From Archilochus colubris (taxonomy: Eukaryota; Chordata; Aves; Apodiformes; Trochilidae): DNA of 64,000 nucleotides. The translations under genes and the position numbers were made by a program. Numbering within the stretch: the stretch's first letter is position 1; every line of letters begins with the position of its first letter. Shown here in pieces: positions 46,721 to 59,140 of this stretch. Location of the stretch: assembly GCA_023079485.1 (NCBI GenBank), contig CM041083.1, positions 167,235,400-167,299,399 on the forward strand, in the 5' to 3' direction. The notes below the pieces were generated by a model. It saw only the letters and a program-made list of their open reading frames with translations. It was not told the origin of the DNA and did no database searches.

Positions 46721-49700
46721 AAGCTGGCAGCAAGCAAGCCTCAGCTATGCCCAGAGCAAGGGATGGTGTCACACCAACACAGCTCTTAAAAGTCCTCTGG
46801 ACAAAAGTGGGCTCATGCCTGAATGTGAGGTATTTGGATGAGTTTTTTCCCATTCATGTGTACAGATCCTGTTTTACAGCTGCAGGTTTCCCTAGGTGCA
46901 TCCTGCAGAAGCCCCTCTTCATGCCAGTCAGCTTTACTGTAGTACTGACCAGTTCAACAGCAAACATATTACCTGTACTGCTAGAACCAATAACTTTCCT
47001 TGAAACATGAAGAAAAATAGACATACATGATAAGAAAGATACCCATGTATCTGTGCTGTGGTAGCTGTTGTTGTACTTACTTATATGAATGCCTCAGCTC
47101 TTATAAATGAACAAAGTTGTGTGGGGGATTGTATAAATACAGACCAAAGAAATAGTTCCCATCTGAGAAACTGGTTAAAATCTCTGGAGACTTTGGTGAA
47201 GAATGTGTCAGAATTGCTCTCTTTAAGGCTGCTCAATCTTGTATAAATGAGTGCTTTTTTATTGGACTTGATTCTATACGTCTTTAACTGCATTAGGTGC
47301 TGATTGGTGCAGGCCAGAAATATTTTCATTGTGGTAAAAGCAGTCATTGGCTTTACTCCTATAACTTTTTCCATCTGTCATTTATGTTAAAAGTTATCCA
47401 AAGCTGATGAGCAACAGGATGTATAGAGTTCATTCAGATATGCTTCAAGAAGACCTAAACAATTCTCTGGTTATAGGATTCTAGAGATGTACCAGAGAAT
47501 TCATAAAATCAGATCCTTCATGTGGCATGTAGTTTTTATTGTATCAGTTTCACAACTGGAAGAAGAACCCAGCAGCTACATGAAACTATGACATCTGAAA
47601 ACAATGGGGCTTTGGATTTTATGGCTCTTCTGTTTGTCAAGATGGAAGGATATTTTCTTTCCTTTAATGATGTACACCTTGCCTTTGACACTTTTAAGCA
47701 TTGCTGGAGTTTGCAGTTCCTCAAGGGATAACGTAATTGGAGACAAGCAAGACATCTACCTTCTCTTTCTATGCCAGAGCCCTAGAAAGTCAAGATGGTT
47801 GCTGCTACCAAAGATGTCATAGGGAAACAGAAGGTGGCAGATGCTCTGTGGTTCAAGCATCGTATGTTATCTTTATCCGTTTGTGACAAGAGCTGGAAAA
47901 TTATGACAGGCTTTTAACACTCCTTGTCCATCCTCATTCTTCTCCATTTGTTCCCCATCTTCCACCCTTTTTTTCCCTTCATTTTCTATAGAGAGTAGCA
48001 TTCCAGTTTTAGATGGCCCTCACCCTGGAGTCAGGGTGACAAAATAAAATTTTTTTCTGAGAAGCCTTGAAAAAATGGGTTGCAGTACACCAATAAAATT
48101 TGGAAATTAAAAAATATAAAACCTCTAGGACTGCTGAATTTCTGTCTTTCATTTTGGGACAAAACTATCCTTACAGTGTTATATTTCTTCCTTCTTTTTT
48201 AAAGTAAGTCATTCTGATTGTCCAATCCCTCTGTCATTTAAATTTCTCTCTTGGATTGCTCTATAAAGCCTGAGGTACTGATGTAAAACCTTCCTTGGAA
48301 GTTCCATGTGCTAGTAGATGAGCAATCAGATCAGCTTTAACTAAAGCTTTGGAACCGTATGCTGTGAAAATAGTCACAAAACAAGTGTGTGATTATCTGG
48401 ATATCAGAAATTGCTTTCTCAAAATCACTGCAGGTAAAAAAGTAATCTCATGATATTTAGAAATATTCTAAGATTTTTTTTTTAATCTGAGCTAAAAAAA
48501 GCTGTTTTATTTATAACTCAGAGAACACAACAGTGATTTTTAAAGAAAAAGTGGTTATTATTAGGAACTTAAAACTACATAAGACCTAAATTCTTTATAA
48601 TGTTGCAAGACAAACCGGCAATATAGTGCAAACTTTCTCAGCATTGTAGAAAGAATAGGAAAAAAGGTAGGGAAAAAATTACTTCAAAATACTTGCTTGC
48701 CGCTAATGACCTGTTTGGGGTAACAGCTTTCAGTATGTGAACTCAGTTAGAAAGGAAAACAAAGCTGCTGGAATGGACGTACAGTGTACATTGTGTCTAT
48801 GGCTGATGTCCCTGAAGATAAAGATGTACTATTGCATTGTTTTCTAATATGATTGCTCTGAAGGGTTTTTTTTAGACATACATTGTTTTAGACACACAAA
48901 TGAACAGTAGTATGGAAAAGCTTTCCCCTTCCTTTGTGTAATGAAACACAAAATTTGCCTTGCCTCAAAGCTTCATGTTATTCAGCTGTGAGGCATATTT
49001 TTGAGGCTTTTTAGTACCCTTTTCTTTCTGTATAGGAAATTGCACTAAAACTGAGCTCATATCTTAATTGTTTTAGTTGCCCATCCCACCAGAACTGTAA
49101 TTAATGTATAACATTATGTCGTTTCACCAGGGGTATCATTTGACAATACAGTGATCTATTTCAATACCATTCTCTTCCCTGCTATCTGTAAAGCAGAGTT
49201 TGAAGTAGTGTGCTTAGGGTAATCTGCACAGGGCTGTTGGTGCACTAGAGAGCAGAAAGAGGCAGTAAAAACATTATCCTCCTCCTTGGTCCATTTTGTG
49301 ACCTTGAAATGGTCATAAAATTGTATAGTTTTACATTATTGCTATAATTTTTATATATTTTTACATTATTTTTTCCACTACCATTGGGGGAAATTTTCCT
49401 GGACTTGAAAGACAGTCATAATGTCCTAGTACAGCAGAAAAAAATCAAATATAGGATTACTTACATCATATAATATCTCTTCATAGAGATTAATTTGATT
49501 ATTCATCAGTCCCCTCCTCTTCCATTTAGAGTCTGATACTTGCCATGAAATTCCTGACCCTTCCCTAAGCTCAATATTTTAAGTAAAGCTTGTCATTTAT
49601 TCACATTTATCTCAATATAATAAAACATTCATTATGATATGTAGGGGGTTACACAACTTGATACATGGCTTAGGTTTCTCTGTCATGTTCTTCAGTGCAA

Positions 49701-50990
49701 TATTTGTCTTTAGTTGCCCAGATATGCAGCTTGAAATCCTCTAATTCATATACTGAGACAGATTTTGAACAAGAAGTTACAGAAATATTTTCTTAAATAT
49801 GAAGACCAATGCTTTTAACTGTCAGAATTGTCTGACTAATGACTCATAATTATAGGACACAGTAACTGGAAATTTTTTATTGTATGCAGAACATTATTAG
49901 GTGGAGTCACAGGAAGTGATCCTGTTACTGATACTGAGTGGCAGCACGCTACCTGAGGGCTCTTACTAGGAAGATTTGCTATATAAAGATCTAGGAAAAC
50001 AAGAAGAACCATCATGTTTTGGGTTCCTGGTACCTACTGTAGTTTCCCTTTCAAAAGAGCACTAGTTCTACAACAAAATAAAAAAGGTTGGAGATGACGT
50101 GACACACAGAAGTACTTATGTCTGAGAAAATGAATCCTCCCTTGAAGAACTGGTCAATACAATTAATGGATACTAAGTTTTATACCTCCCTGCAAGTACG
50201 CAGCTGGTTGGCTAAATCTCTATCCAGACATCACTGACTGTAAAACTCTAACTTATGAGATACCTTTCATGCAGTTTGAGGTGTGAGGCACATAAATTTT
50301 TTAACTTTGTTGTGTAGTTCTGGAAATTAATCCTTCTGTTAATTTTTTTTCTGTTTTCTTTGGTTTTTGGTTTTTGGGGCTTTTTTTTGCCATGTCATAA
50401 AGGAAAAAAATGCTATTTTGCATTAATGGTTAATGAACCTTTCTGTTTAATTTGAAAGTCGTATCTATCTCATCCATACAATTAGTTAAATGACAGATGA
50501 GTTCCTGATATGGGCTTATTGTGGGGAAAAAAAAATGTTACACTTCACTTTTCCAGAATTTCTCTGAATATTTACATAAAGCACATACATTTTTTTTGTT
50601 GTTGTTGTTCTTTGGTCTTCAGAACTAGCAAATACCAATATATAATATATACGTTCCAAATGCTAAATAACTCTATGAATTAAAACCCAAACTAATATTT
50701 TTAAATTAATTAAAAAAAAATTTTCTTCTATAATTCAAGACATGATAATCAAGTCTTTACCTTTTCATTGTTAGGTCCATTTATTTGTCTCCTATTGTTA
50801 CTGTAGTGATATAAAAAATATATTTATTTATTTTATTATAAGGCTTTTTTCAAATAATTATTTTTCTGATAAATATTGGTTGCTTATTACTTTTAATACA
50901 TTTAAATGACATCATAAAACTTCAGTTTCATGCTATAATGAATAATAAATTGCGCAAATTTTCATGGTTTCATATCATAAAATTATTTCT
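46721..50990. other. Non-coding, slightly G+C-richer at its left end
   Basis: 46740-47010 is G+C-richer and open in one frame for 87 codons, but it shows no domain, splice pair or poly(A) context. The remainder is ordinary A+T-rich DNA. Confidence 0.45.
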
Positions 50991-50999
50991 GTAGAGAAA

Positions 51000-51210
51000 C
51001 AAGATAAACCAGGTGCCTCGAGTTGCCAAAGAGTGGGTGTGAGTCCACCTGTGCCTGGTTAGGACAGGCCCCCTATTACCAGGGGGCCAATAAAGGTGGG
51101 ACACACACCCACAGAGGGCAGCCCCAGCTAAGCTCACTCTTGAATGAGGCAATAGAGAGGCCAGCAGCTTGTTGAGCTTCAGGAGCAAGAAAGGCTCTTC
51201 CTGCTACATA
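51000..51210. repeat. Unclassified G+C-rich block, probably an interspersed repeat
   Basis: About 200 bp of clearly higher G+C sits between A+T-rich flanks. It has an inverted motif pair (CCCCCTATTACCAGGGGG), a CCAATAAAGG string that could serve as a poly(A) signal (about 51087-51096), GTGGGACACACACCCACAGAGGGCAGCCCC, and TG- and ACA-type edges. Composition and the AATAAA suggest an LTR fragment, but I cannot name a family. A regulatory CpG-poor island is an alternative. Confidence 0.45.
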
Positions 51211-52585
51211 TTTCTTCCTTGGTATTTATTTTATCATCAAAAATTTAATTTTACTCATAGCTCTATGGGCAAATAATTTTGCTTTCTGAGACACAAAACC
51301 CATTCATGTGTGTGGGAATATTCCAAATCTTCACAAACTTTTGCACATCTGTCTTGATAAGAAAATTCATTGTAATTCAGGAATATGTGTATGAAACAAA
51401 TTAAAGTAGCTACAGCATTTTAGTGTAAAAGGAAGAATGAAACTCAAAACAAGAAAAAAATAATATATAATACACAGAGACATAAAGTAAACACACTCTT
51501 AATGTCAATGGAAACTTTGACATTAATTAAAATGTAAACAGGGATGAGAACACAGTTTAGAAAAAGAAAGAGAATAACAAGCTCAGTAAGAGTGTTGAAA
51601 GCTTTACATTTTCTGTATCTGAAGATTGTGTTCTTTCAGCCCTGCTAAAATGATAATGGAGAAAATAAATTAATTTCTGATCTTCTAGGTTTATATCAAT
51701 ATTGAACTTGTACCAAATCTGGTTTCCCTCCTTCACTGACCAGTGGTCAGATATAACAGTTTTTTTTAATCTCCCTCTATGCTACATTCAGATTATTCTA
51801 AATTGTCAGTGAAAATTCTCCAGATTCAAGTAAAAACAAATAGAAGATTTTGCCTCTATTTTGTTTGTGTTGTTTAACCACTGCCTCCTTAACATTACTA
51901 TTTCACAGTCTGAACAAATTTACATCATGCTTTGTTTATGATGTCGATCTTCCACATCCCTACTGATAGGCTATACATTTCTGTTTGTTAAAATGATCAG
52001 CTATTAAATCAGAACTTCCTGGAGAGAAAATGAGAATATTAGAAAAAAGTATGTCCTGTAAATTCACTTCCAAATCATCAGAACATTTGTCAATAAATAA
52101 ATCTATAACTGACCTTTAGCAATACCTCTTCTCAGAAACTCCAAGGTTTTGAATGATGATATGATATCCTGGGAGGATTCATAATGAGGGAACTTCTTAT
52201 GCTCCTGCACTGTTTCATGTTGAGCTGACATTAGTCCCTCATCACACACAGTGTTGGGAGCTGTATCTACATTTGTACTAAAAGTAAGAAATTCTCATCT
52301 TTACCTTTAAGAGTATCAGCTGTGCTACATTCTCATTACTCAGGCTTGCTCATTTGTTAGTATAATATTCCCAGCTGCACCAAAAATACATTCTGAATAA
52401 ACTTCGGAAAGAGGACATCTTAAATATATGACAGCGGTTTCATACAAGAAGAGATATATATAGAATGGATTTCATATCTTTACCCTCCTATGTGCACCTG
52501 TGACTCTTAACTTCAGTGACAGATAGATCTCCAAGTTTACTGGAGAACTGAATTTGTCCCTTAATATTTTGGGGAGCTTTTTGTT
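51211..52585. other. A+T-rich non-coding spacer
   Basis: No gene or named repeat was seen. Confidence 0.5.
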
Positions 52586-52760
52586 TGTTTTTGGGTTTTT
52601 TGTTACCTATTAAGATATAGTAAGAAAACCAAAGCTTTTATCTGAAGTAACAGTCCTCATTACAAAGTTTAGATTAAACTGAGCAATGTTTGGACACCAT
52701 GATGATGGACAAAAAAAATGAAAGCTATAATAATTTTTATTAATGGCTGGGATACTCTGT
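52586..52760. repeat. Diverged direct repeat, copy A
   Basis: Starts in a T/G-rich tract and continues TGTTACCTATTAAG, AGCTTTTATCTGAAGT, CCTCATTACAAAGTTTAGATTA, TTTGGACACCATGATGAT and AATTTTTATTA. It aligns with 53891-54055 at what looks like about 80% identity, apart from a 15-17 bp insert (near AATGAAAGCTATAAT). The repeat identity is directly visible; its family is unknown. Confidence 0.85.
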
Positions 52761-53890
52761 TCATATGACTAAGAATATAAATGTAATATATTTTCTGTCC
52801 TGTTGACCAAAGAGAAAACTAAAGGGGACTACAAAAAGATTTCTTTAGTTATATTTTTCCCTGATGGTTACTCTCACTGTCCTTCAGAGAGTGGCCCTCT
52901 CCACAGATATAACTGATCTTTGTCTTTTTTGTACTACTTCTAATGTGACAAGATATTGGACATTCTTCATGTCCATAGAACCATATAAAATTAGATGATT
53001 TAAAGACAGGGTTATGGAGAAGAACTCCAAAGACAAAATGCAACACAGCCTCCAGGCTTCATTGGCTAGGGGTACATTAGCAAATAATTACATATGGTGC
53101 ATTAGGAGGAATAAGTAAACTGAGGCTCTGTCTTTACATTCCATGTGGTCTGGGGCTTTGCTTCAGGACAGATTATTTCTGTCTCCTAAAATTACATCTT
53201 ACATGTGACAAAAAGCTATAAGAAGAAAAGGTATTCCATAAACTCACACCACTGTACAGTGTCATATTGGCTTTTTTGGTAAGACAACTGATAGTACCGT
53301 ATTATAGACAACTACAACATGACTCAAGTAAGACATCAGAAATGGAAACAGGACTACTTTCAATTCCTGCCTCGAATTTTCAATTTCTCATGTCTCACTG
53401 TTCCTCCTTATACCAAATTAACACACCAGAATTCAAATGTCTTGGAGATATGGGCTGATCAGCGATGAATGTTATACCCTTCTTGCAGGGCAAGTGAAGG
53501 CTTTCTTCTGTGACTTAAGAGCACTGTGAACTATTTTTACTTCACCACCATGGCTTAGGTTTTCATAAAACATACCTATGCTAAAGGCATGAGTGTATCT
53601 TCATCCCTCTTGTGAAGCCCAGCAACACTGAAGCCCTACTTATCATTAGCATGACCAGTTTAAATTCAGCAAATCCACTATAGTGGACAATATAATGGTC
53701 AAGACATTCAGTGTCATTCTCCAAAACTTCTTGTTTGAGTAACATGGATAACATCAAGAAAAATTTCCAGGGTTTGGTTTCCACAAGTTTTTAAACTGTG
53801 TGAGAACTATCTATTGAATTATCCACTCATAAAGTTGTGGGGGTTTTTTGTTTTGGTTTAGATTTTTAGTGGGTTTTGTTTGTCTTTTTG
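52761..53890. other. Spacer between the two direct repeats
   Basis: No gene was recognised; short frames on both strands only. Confidence 0.45.
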
Positions 53891-54055
53891 TTTTTGTTTT
53901 TGGTTTTTTGTTACTTATTAAGAGTTTATAAGAAGGACACAGCTTTTCTCTGAAGTTCTGTAATGATCCTCATTGCAAAGTCTGGATTACACTGCAAAAT
54001 ATTTGGACACTATGATGACAGACAAAAAATAATTTTTATTGTCAGGGACTACTCT
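53891..54055. repeat. Diverged direct repeat, copy B
   Basis: TGTTACTTATTAAG, CAGCTTTTCTCTGAAGTT, CCTCATTGCAAAGTCTGGATTACACTG, TTTGGACACTATGATGAC and AATTTTTATTG match copy A in the same order and orientation, 1308 bp downstream. Both copies begin with a T/G tract; on the minus strand this would be an A/C-rich tail, as in a retroposed element. Confidence 0.85.
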
Positions 54056-56038
54056 CAATGTGATTAATTGAATATTACTATCTCAAATATGTGGGCATCT
54101 TAGCAATAGGAAACAAGACCTATTTTCCTCACCAATAGATCATAATCTTGTACCTGAACAAGGAAGGATTAAGCCTTAATAGGATGGAAATGGGTTGTGC
54201 ATTTGGTTGTCTACATTTAAGGTAGCTGAAGCTGTGCTGAAAACTGGGTAGTGGAGCAGGATACTCCAAGTGACTTCAGAAACATTTTGTTTAGTGTAAA
54301 TGTAGTGCCCATGGTAATGGCAATATCTTTTTTTTTTTTTTTTTATGCTTGCTCAACCTGCAAAACACCATAATGTTGCCCTTCTCAGAATCAGCAACCT
54401 CAAGTTCTTATTGATAGTAAAGTTTACCATTTCTGATTTCAAACCAAGTAACAATAGAGTGAGACTGTGTTCCATTAGAAGTGACAGTGCCTGCAAATAT
54501 GGCAAAACATGCTTGGCTCTTCACCTAACGACAAAGATCACAAATCTCATCTAAGCAGACTCTGTACTAAAACAAGAGATGAAAACCTGCACTTGATGTC
54601 ATTCCTGCAACCTGAGCCAAAAGGGACTACTCAAAAACACCCAAAGAGAAATCCATGTCCCAGTGAAGTCACAAGATCAGGTTTGCTCTGCCACTGCTTA
54701 CTCTCAGTATACCACTGAGGGATGGAGTGTTCTGTGAGACTTTGTGAATGATGAAAATAGAGGGAGGAATGGGGGGAGGTAGGAGAAGCTTACTACCAGC
54801 AAACATTAACTGTACCCCTAACTGCTCTGTACCTTTAATAAAAAGACCCTCTACCCTGCTTCTCATTCCAGTTTGCAGGCAGAGATTCAAAAGGCCACAT
54901 GACAAAATTATCCTATGTGTGGCTCTTTGATCATATTGTCAGCTCATAACTCACTGCTTTTGCAGAGGGGAAAGAGTGCCTAGGTCTTTAGTGGAGTCTA
55001 TGGTAACTGCATTACTATGTTTTAGTTAGTACCAGGGCTGAATTAGACTCATACAAGGCACAGGCTGTGAAGGTATTTTCTGACATACATAAATGCCAGC
55101 AGAAGATGAGCTCGGAGCTCAGAGCTTTAAGTCAGCTTTTGAAGACAAAATAGCCTTTATAATTCAGTGCTATGTATCATATTTCTGCAACTCTGAGACC
55201 GGGGCTGTTGTTCCTCCCTTACTCTGCACACATAATAATGAGAGGTACAGAAGAACATCACAAGTTTTTCCAGGGTGGAAACTAGAGTGCTCACACTGCT
55301 TGTTCCTGATAAAAGCTGTGTCAAGGATCAAGTTGGAAAGCTATCTGAAGATGTACTCTTATCCTCAGTGCCATAAAACAGTGCTAGGTAGGCTCTTAAA
55401 ACTTTAAAACTTTCCTGTATGGTGATCCCAGCACCTGAGGTGTGATCATGCAGTCAAACAGCAATCCTAGTAGTACCTTCTCACCTGAGGATCAGCCCAA
55501 GTGTTCTGTAATCAATTAGCACCTTCTGCACAGCACACAAGGTGTGGCTATTTTACTGATTCTTCATAAGCAGTCTTTATCTTTTGATGTGAATTGAAGC
55601 TTTGTTTGTCTATCCATCTTGGTACTCTTCAGCAGTTTGACATTCTCACAAGGCTATCCAGCTGACACATGAACTTTTGACACTCATTTTCTTTGGAATT
55701 ATTTCTGTCATTTTCTTGGGAACTCAACTAGGGTCTTGTTGAATCTTTGAAGTAGGCAGCAACAATCAGAAAGAAGGAGACAGAATGTGCAAGATATTAA
55801 TGAACTGCAAAAGACAGAATAAGTATATGAATGAAGAAACTGGAATAGACATCCCGATTTCCTTTCCTCCAGAAATAATTTTGGTGGCACTCAACAACTC
55901 TGCACTACACACAGAGTTAATAATCTGTGTGTATCAAACAAAAATGCTTCTTATGGTATGACAAGGGAACTAACTTCAGAATTGCTCTACTGCTCTGAAC
56001 CAATATGTTGAGATGTTTTATTTGTTTCCTCCACATAG
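54056..56038. other. Non-coding DNA
   Basis: A T(18) tract lies near 54329-54345. No recognised gene or repeat. Confidence 0.45.
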
Positions 56039-56116
56039 CCTGTATAGAAATCAGCAAGGAATGAAGTGGCATTTTCTGTGGTTACAATATAGAAGGAAAC
56101 CCAAAGAGAATTGCAG
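56039..56116 (+). other. Candidate internal exon, 78 bp, with strong splice sites
   Basis: A good acceptor (TTTTATTTGTTTCCTCCACATAG, AG at 56037-56038) and a near-consensus donor (GCAG|GTGAGTATGG, GT at 56117-56118) bracket 78 bp. The length is a multiple of three, and the second frame is open throughout. A branch-point-like CTGAAC lies about 40 bp upstream. No homologous protein was recognised. Pseudo-exons with good sites are common in vertebrate introns, so this is only a candidate for a coding or lncRNA exon. Confidence 0.22.
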
Positions 56117-56550
56117 GTGAGTATGGAGAAGTGGGATAGAAAAGTTAGTTTTCCTCTTTATTGAACAGTGAAGTGAAATCTGACACCTAAAAGATATGAT
56201 ATGAAGAAAATCTCACTGCTGCTGCTGAGATAGTGATGTGATGTTGGAAAATATATTGCTATATCAACATTTCTTTGCAACACTACCCTTTTATTGTCAT
56301 TAAGATATATGGTATGCATACTTTTAATACAACTTTGTGTCAGATTATTACCTTTTTTTCAATTTTAATTTTTCTGAGGTTATTCTTACTTTTATCTAAA
56401 GATATTGTAAGGGTGTTTCTTTAGAGTATTGTCCCAAATATCACAAACATGCAATACCATCACCTCTTCAAATAATACCCCATCAGTGCAATGTTTTTAT
56501 TATTGCTCTGTGCTCAAATATAAGTTGTTTCTTTTGCTTCTCTTAGACAG

Positions 56551-56594
56551 GAAAAACAGAAGAAAACAAAAGAAAACAAAAGAAAACAAAACAA
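56551..56594 (+). repeat. (AGAAAACAAA)n decamer array
   Basis: Three perfect AGAAAACAAA units (56561-56590) with a partial unit on each side. Confidence 0.92.
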
Positions 56595-58429
56595 GTCTTT
56601 GAAATGGAAAAACATTCTTAAGAAGAAACTGTACCCATTTACCTCAACACAGTACCCTGAAGAAGTATAGGGTAAGAAAACGATGACAAATCCATAAACT
56701 GAAGAGAGGGGAATAAATTCATGAGTAATACTATTTAGATTCTTTTCCTGTCATAATAATTTCAATTTTTGTAAGAAACAATGTCACCGCAAAAATCTGT
56801 CATAAGTGATTTACCAGCTGAAAATGACTAACAACATCAAGAATTCAATATTCACTATGAATTATTTAGGTGAGACCTGCTATCCCTATATTCTTTTTTT
56901 AGCCCTTTTTTATAAAGACATCACTCCCTGCACCCTTCTGCCCCCAGATTCCTTGCTCAAATTAATGTTAATTATATTTGGACATCCAAATAAGTATTCT
57001 CTTGAACCAAAGCTGCACAGTGAGCATAAATACTTTTTACCCATGCCTTTGCCCTAATTCTGTCCTTTAGACATGCTTTAGAAATGGAGGTGCAGGCCTT
57101 ACTTTACCATTTCTCTTGTCTTCCTTTCTTTGCTCTTTTCCAGGTAAGGAGCTGCAGTCCAAGCTGTGTCACAGGATCACAAGATAGGATCCACAAGACA
57201 ACTGGCCTTCATTTTGGTGCTTTTGTATATATTGAGAAGATAATGGATGATGAGATGGAATTTAAATTAGTAAACCTAGTTCTTTTATTTTGTTAGTAAA
57301 ATTGTTCCGATAAACTACACCTAACTCTCAGTTCTTTGGGATCACATACAACTTTCTTCAAGAAATGCAGGATGTGAATTTTTGGATACCTCTTATCTTT
57401 CCCTTAATTGTGGGGTTTTTTTCAGTTTTCAGATCTCAAATGACTTCTGAGAGCTCTAGTGTGATCATTACGGACTGTATTCAACCAATGTCAGACTTAT
57501 GTAGCTTTATATGCAGAGCTGCTGCAGGCTCCCGCAGGATGACAGCTTTGAAGCTGAAGTCTCAGTGCACTATCCCAGTGAAACTCAGGCACCATCTTCC
57601 CTTCTGACTAAATTGAAGCAAAGAGGCACTCCTGAAATACATTTAATTCAGGAGAATGCTGTCCTCAGGAATAAAATTTGCAGGACCACTAAAAAGAGTC
57701 TGAATCTATTTTCTGCTGCCTGGTGACGTAATTGTATTTTCTGAGTCAGACACACAAGGCCTGAACTTCAGTTTCTATCAGTTAGACATAAATCTGATGG
57801 TGAGGTGCTTGATAGATGGATCATATTTGCCCCCAAAACCTTACTGTAACCAATTAACATAAGAGGTATAGCTTGTTTACCAGAGTAGCACTCAAAGATT
57901 CAACATCTAACCAAGTAATCTTTACTATGACAGCTCTTCCCTCGTAACTTAGCCGCTATATGTTCTTCTATGTATCAATGTGTGTCTGTGTAAAAGTATC
58001 AAACAAAATCACAGTGATCTGTCTTGAGACAATTGGATTTTTTTACACCCATTACATATAGAATCTCGAGCATTTCCCACTCTGTACGTGCAGTGTAGTG
58101 GCAGTTAAATAAGTAGCAATGAACCATTTGGATCACAAGACAACTTCTTCCAACTTCTGTTGGCAAGTGAAATATACACCCTCTTGCTGGAGATAGTCCT
58201 GGACATAAAAACAATTGTATGTTCAGCAGCCATCTAATTACTTACTAATTACTCTGTCTTAGTAATGCATCAGCCTCATAGGGGGAAGAATCATAGAAGA
58301 GCAAAGGTCCTTTCCACCATCAGAATGCAACACTGAGTGTAATGATCTTAGTTTCTTTAGAGACACAATGACAAATTGTTTATTTGTGTCTTGATCAAAC
58401 ATCCAGTTCTTGCAAACCTTGTTTTTTAG

Positions 58430-58513
58430 CAAAAGAGATGCTCCAGATGAAATAATTGAAACTTACTAAGTAACCATTCAGATAATATATATTTTGTTCT
58501 ATAAAGAGGAAAA
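58430..58513. other. Non-coding DNA next to an A/C tract
   Basis: A TTTTTTAG acceptor-like string precedes it and an AAG|GTAAGTAT donor-like string lies at 58631-58642, but the sequence between is mostly low complexity, so no exon is called. Confidence 0.35.
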
Positions 58514-58620
58514 AACCCCTAAACAAACAAACAAAAAAACACAAACAAAAAAACAACCAACCAACCAAAAAAACCCAAAACAAAAAAACCAAACAAACCC
58601 CCCCCACCACCAAACAAAAA
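58514..58620 (+). repeat. A/C-rich low-complexity tract
   Basis: AAAC, CAAC, AACC and CCCC runs cover about 105 bp with no G. Frames across it (minus strand 58395-58740) give Phe/Leu/Trp/Cys-rich strings that only reflect composition. Confidence 0.9.
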
Positions 58621-58974
58621 TAATGCTGTATGTAAGGTAAGTATATAATTACCTAGAAAATACTCTTCTGTGGTGTAAAAAAAAAAAAATCTCATTGGTT
58701 TCAGTTGCAGGAATCTCAGAGGTATATTACAGAACTGCAAGTATCAATATAGACAACGTAGTACATTTTATGTCTACAAGTCTACTGATATCACTGCACT
58801 AAAGGAAGCTTAAGCTCTAATTAAAGGAAAACTGTAGATGCAGACATCTGAGGTGTATGAAAGCGTACACAAGATATGTATGAGTGTATGTGTATTTGTA
58901 GCTGTAGATGATAGAATTTTATAACATCCAAGACACTGCATCATGATAAGACTACTCAACTATGTGTTTAGTTT

Positions 58975-59140
58975 TGTCCATAAGGAAAACTGAGACATTG
59001 CAATAGGTTACAGAATTGGAGAGCTGGTCTATATTCTTTTTTTTTTTCTTGTCTGGGTGAACTAACTTTTAAAGAAGGAATGGGCTCCAGCAGTAATCTT
59101 CTAAGGTCATTCAATCAGTGGTGAAGCAGATGTGCCATCA
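58975..59140. repeat. Possible ancient MIR-like tail, interrupted
   Basis: TAAGGAAAACTGAGACATTGCAATAGGTTA resembles the GGAAACTGAGGCACAGAGAGGTTAAG block of MIR-type repeats. About 90 bp later, TCTAAGGTCATTCAATCAGTGGTGAAGCAG resembles its AAGGTCACACAGC.AGTCAGTGGCAGAGC block. Order and orientation agree, but a T-rich 90-bp insert separates them. It is weak. Confidence 0.38.

Noticed and set aside
58262..58325. CR1 3' end (GAATCATAGAA...AAGGTCCTTTCCACC)
   Set aside because: Only short pieces resemble the CR1 terminus, with too many differences to accept it without an alignment score.
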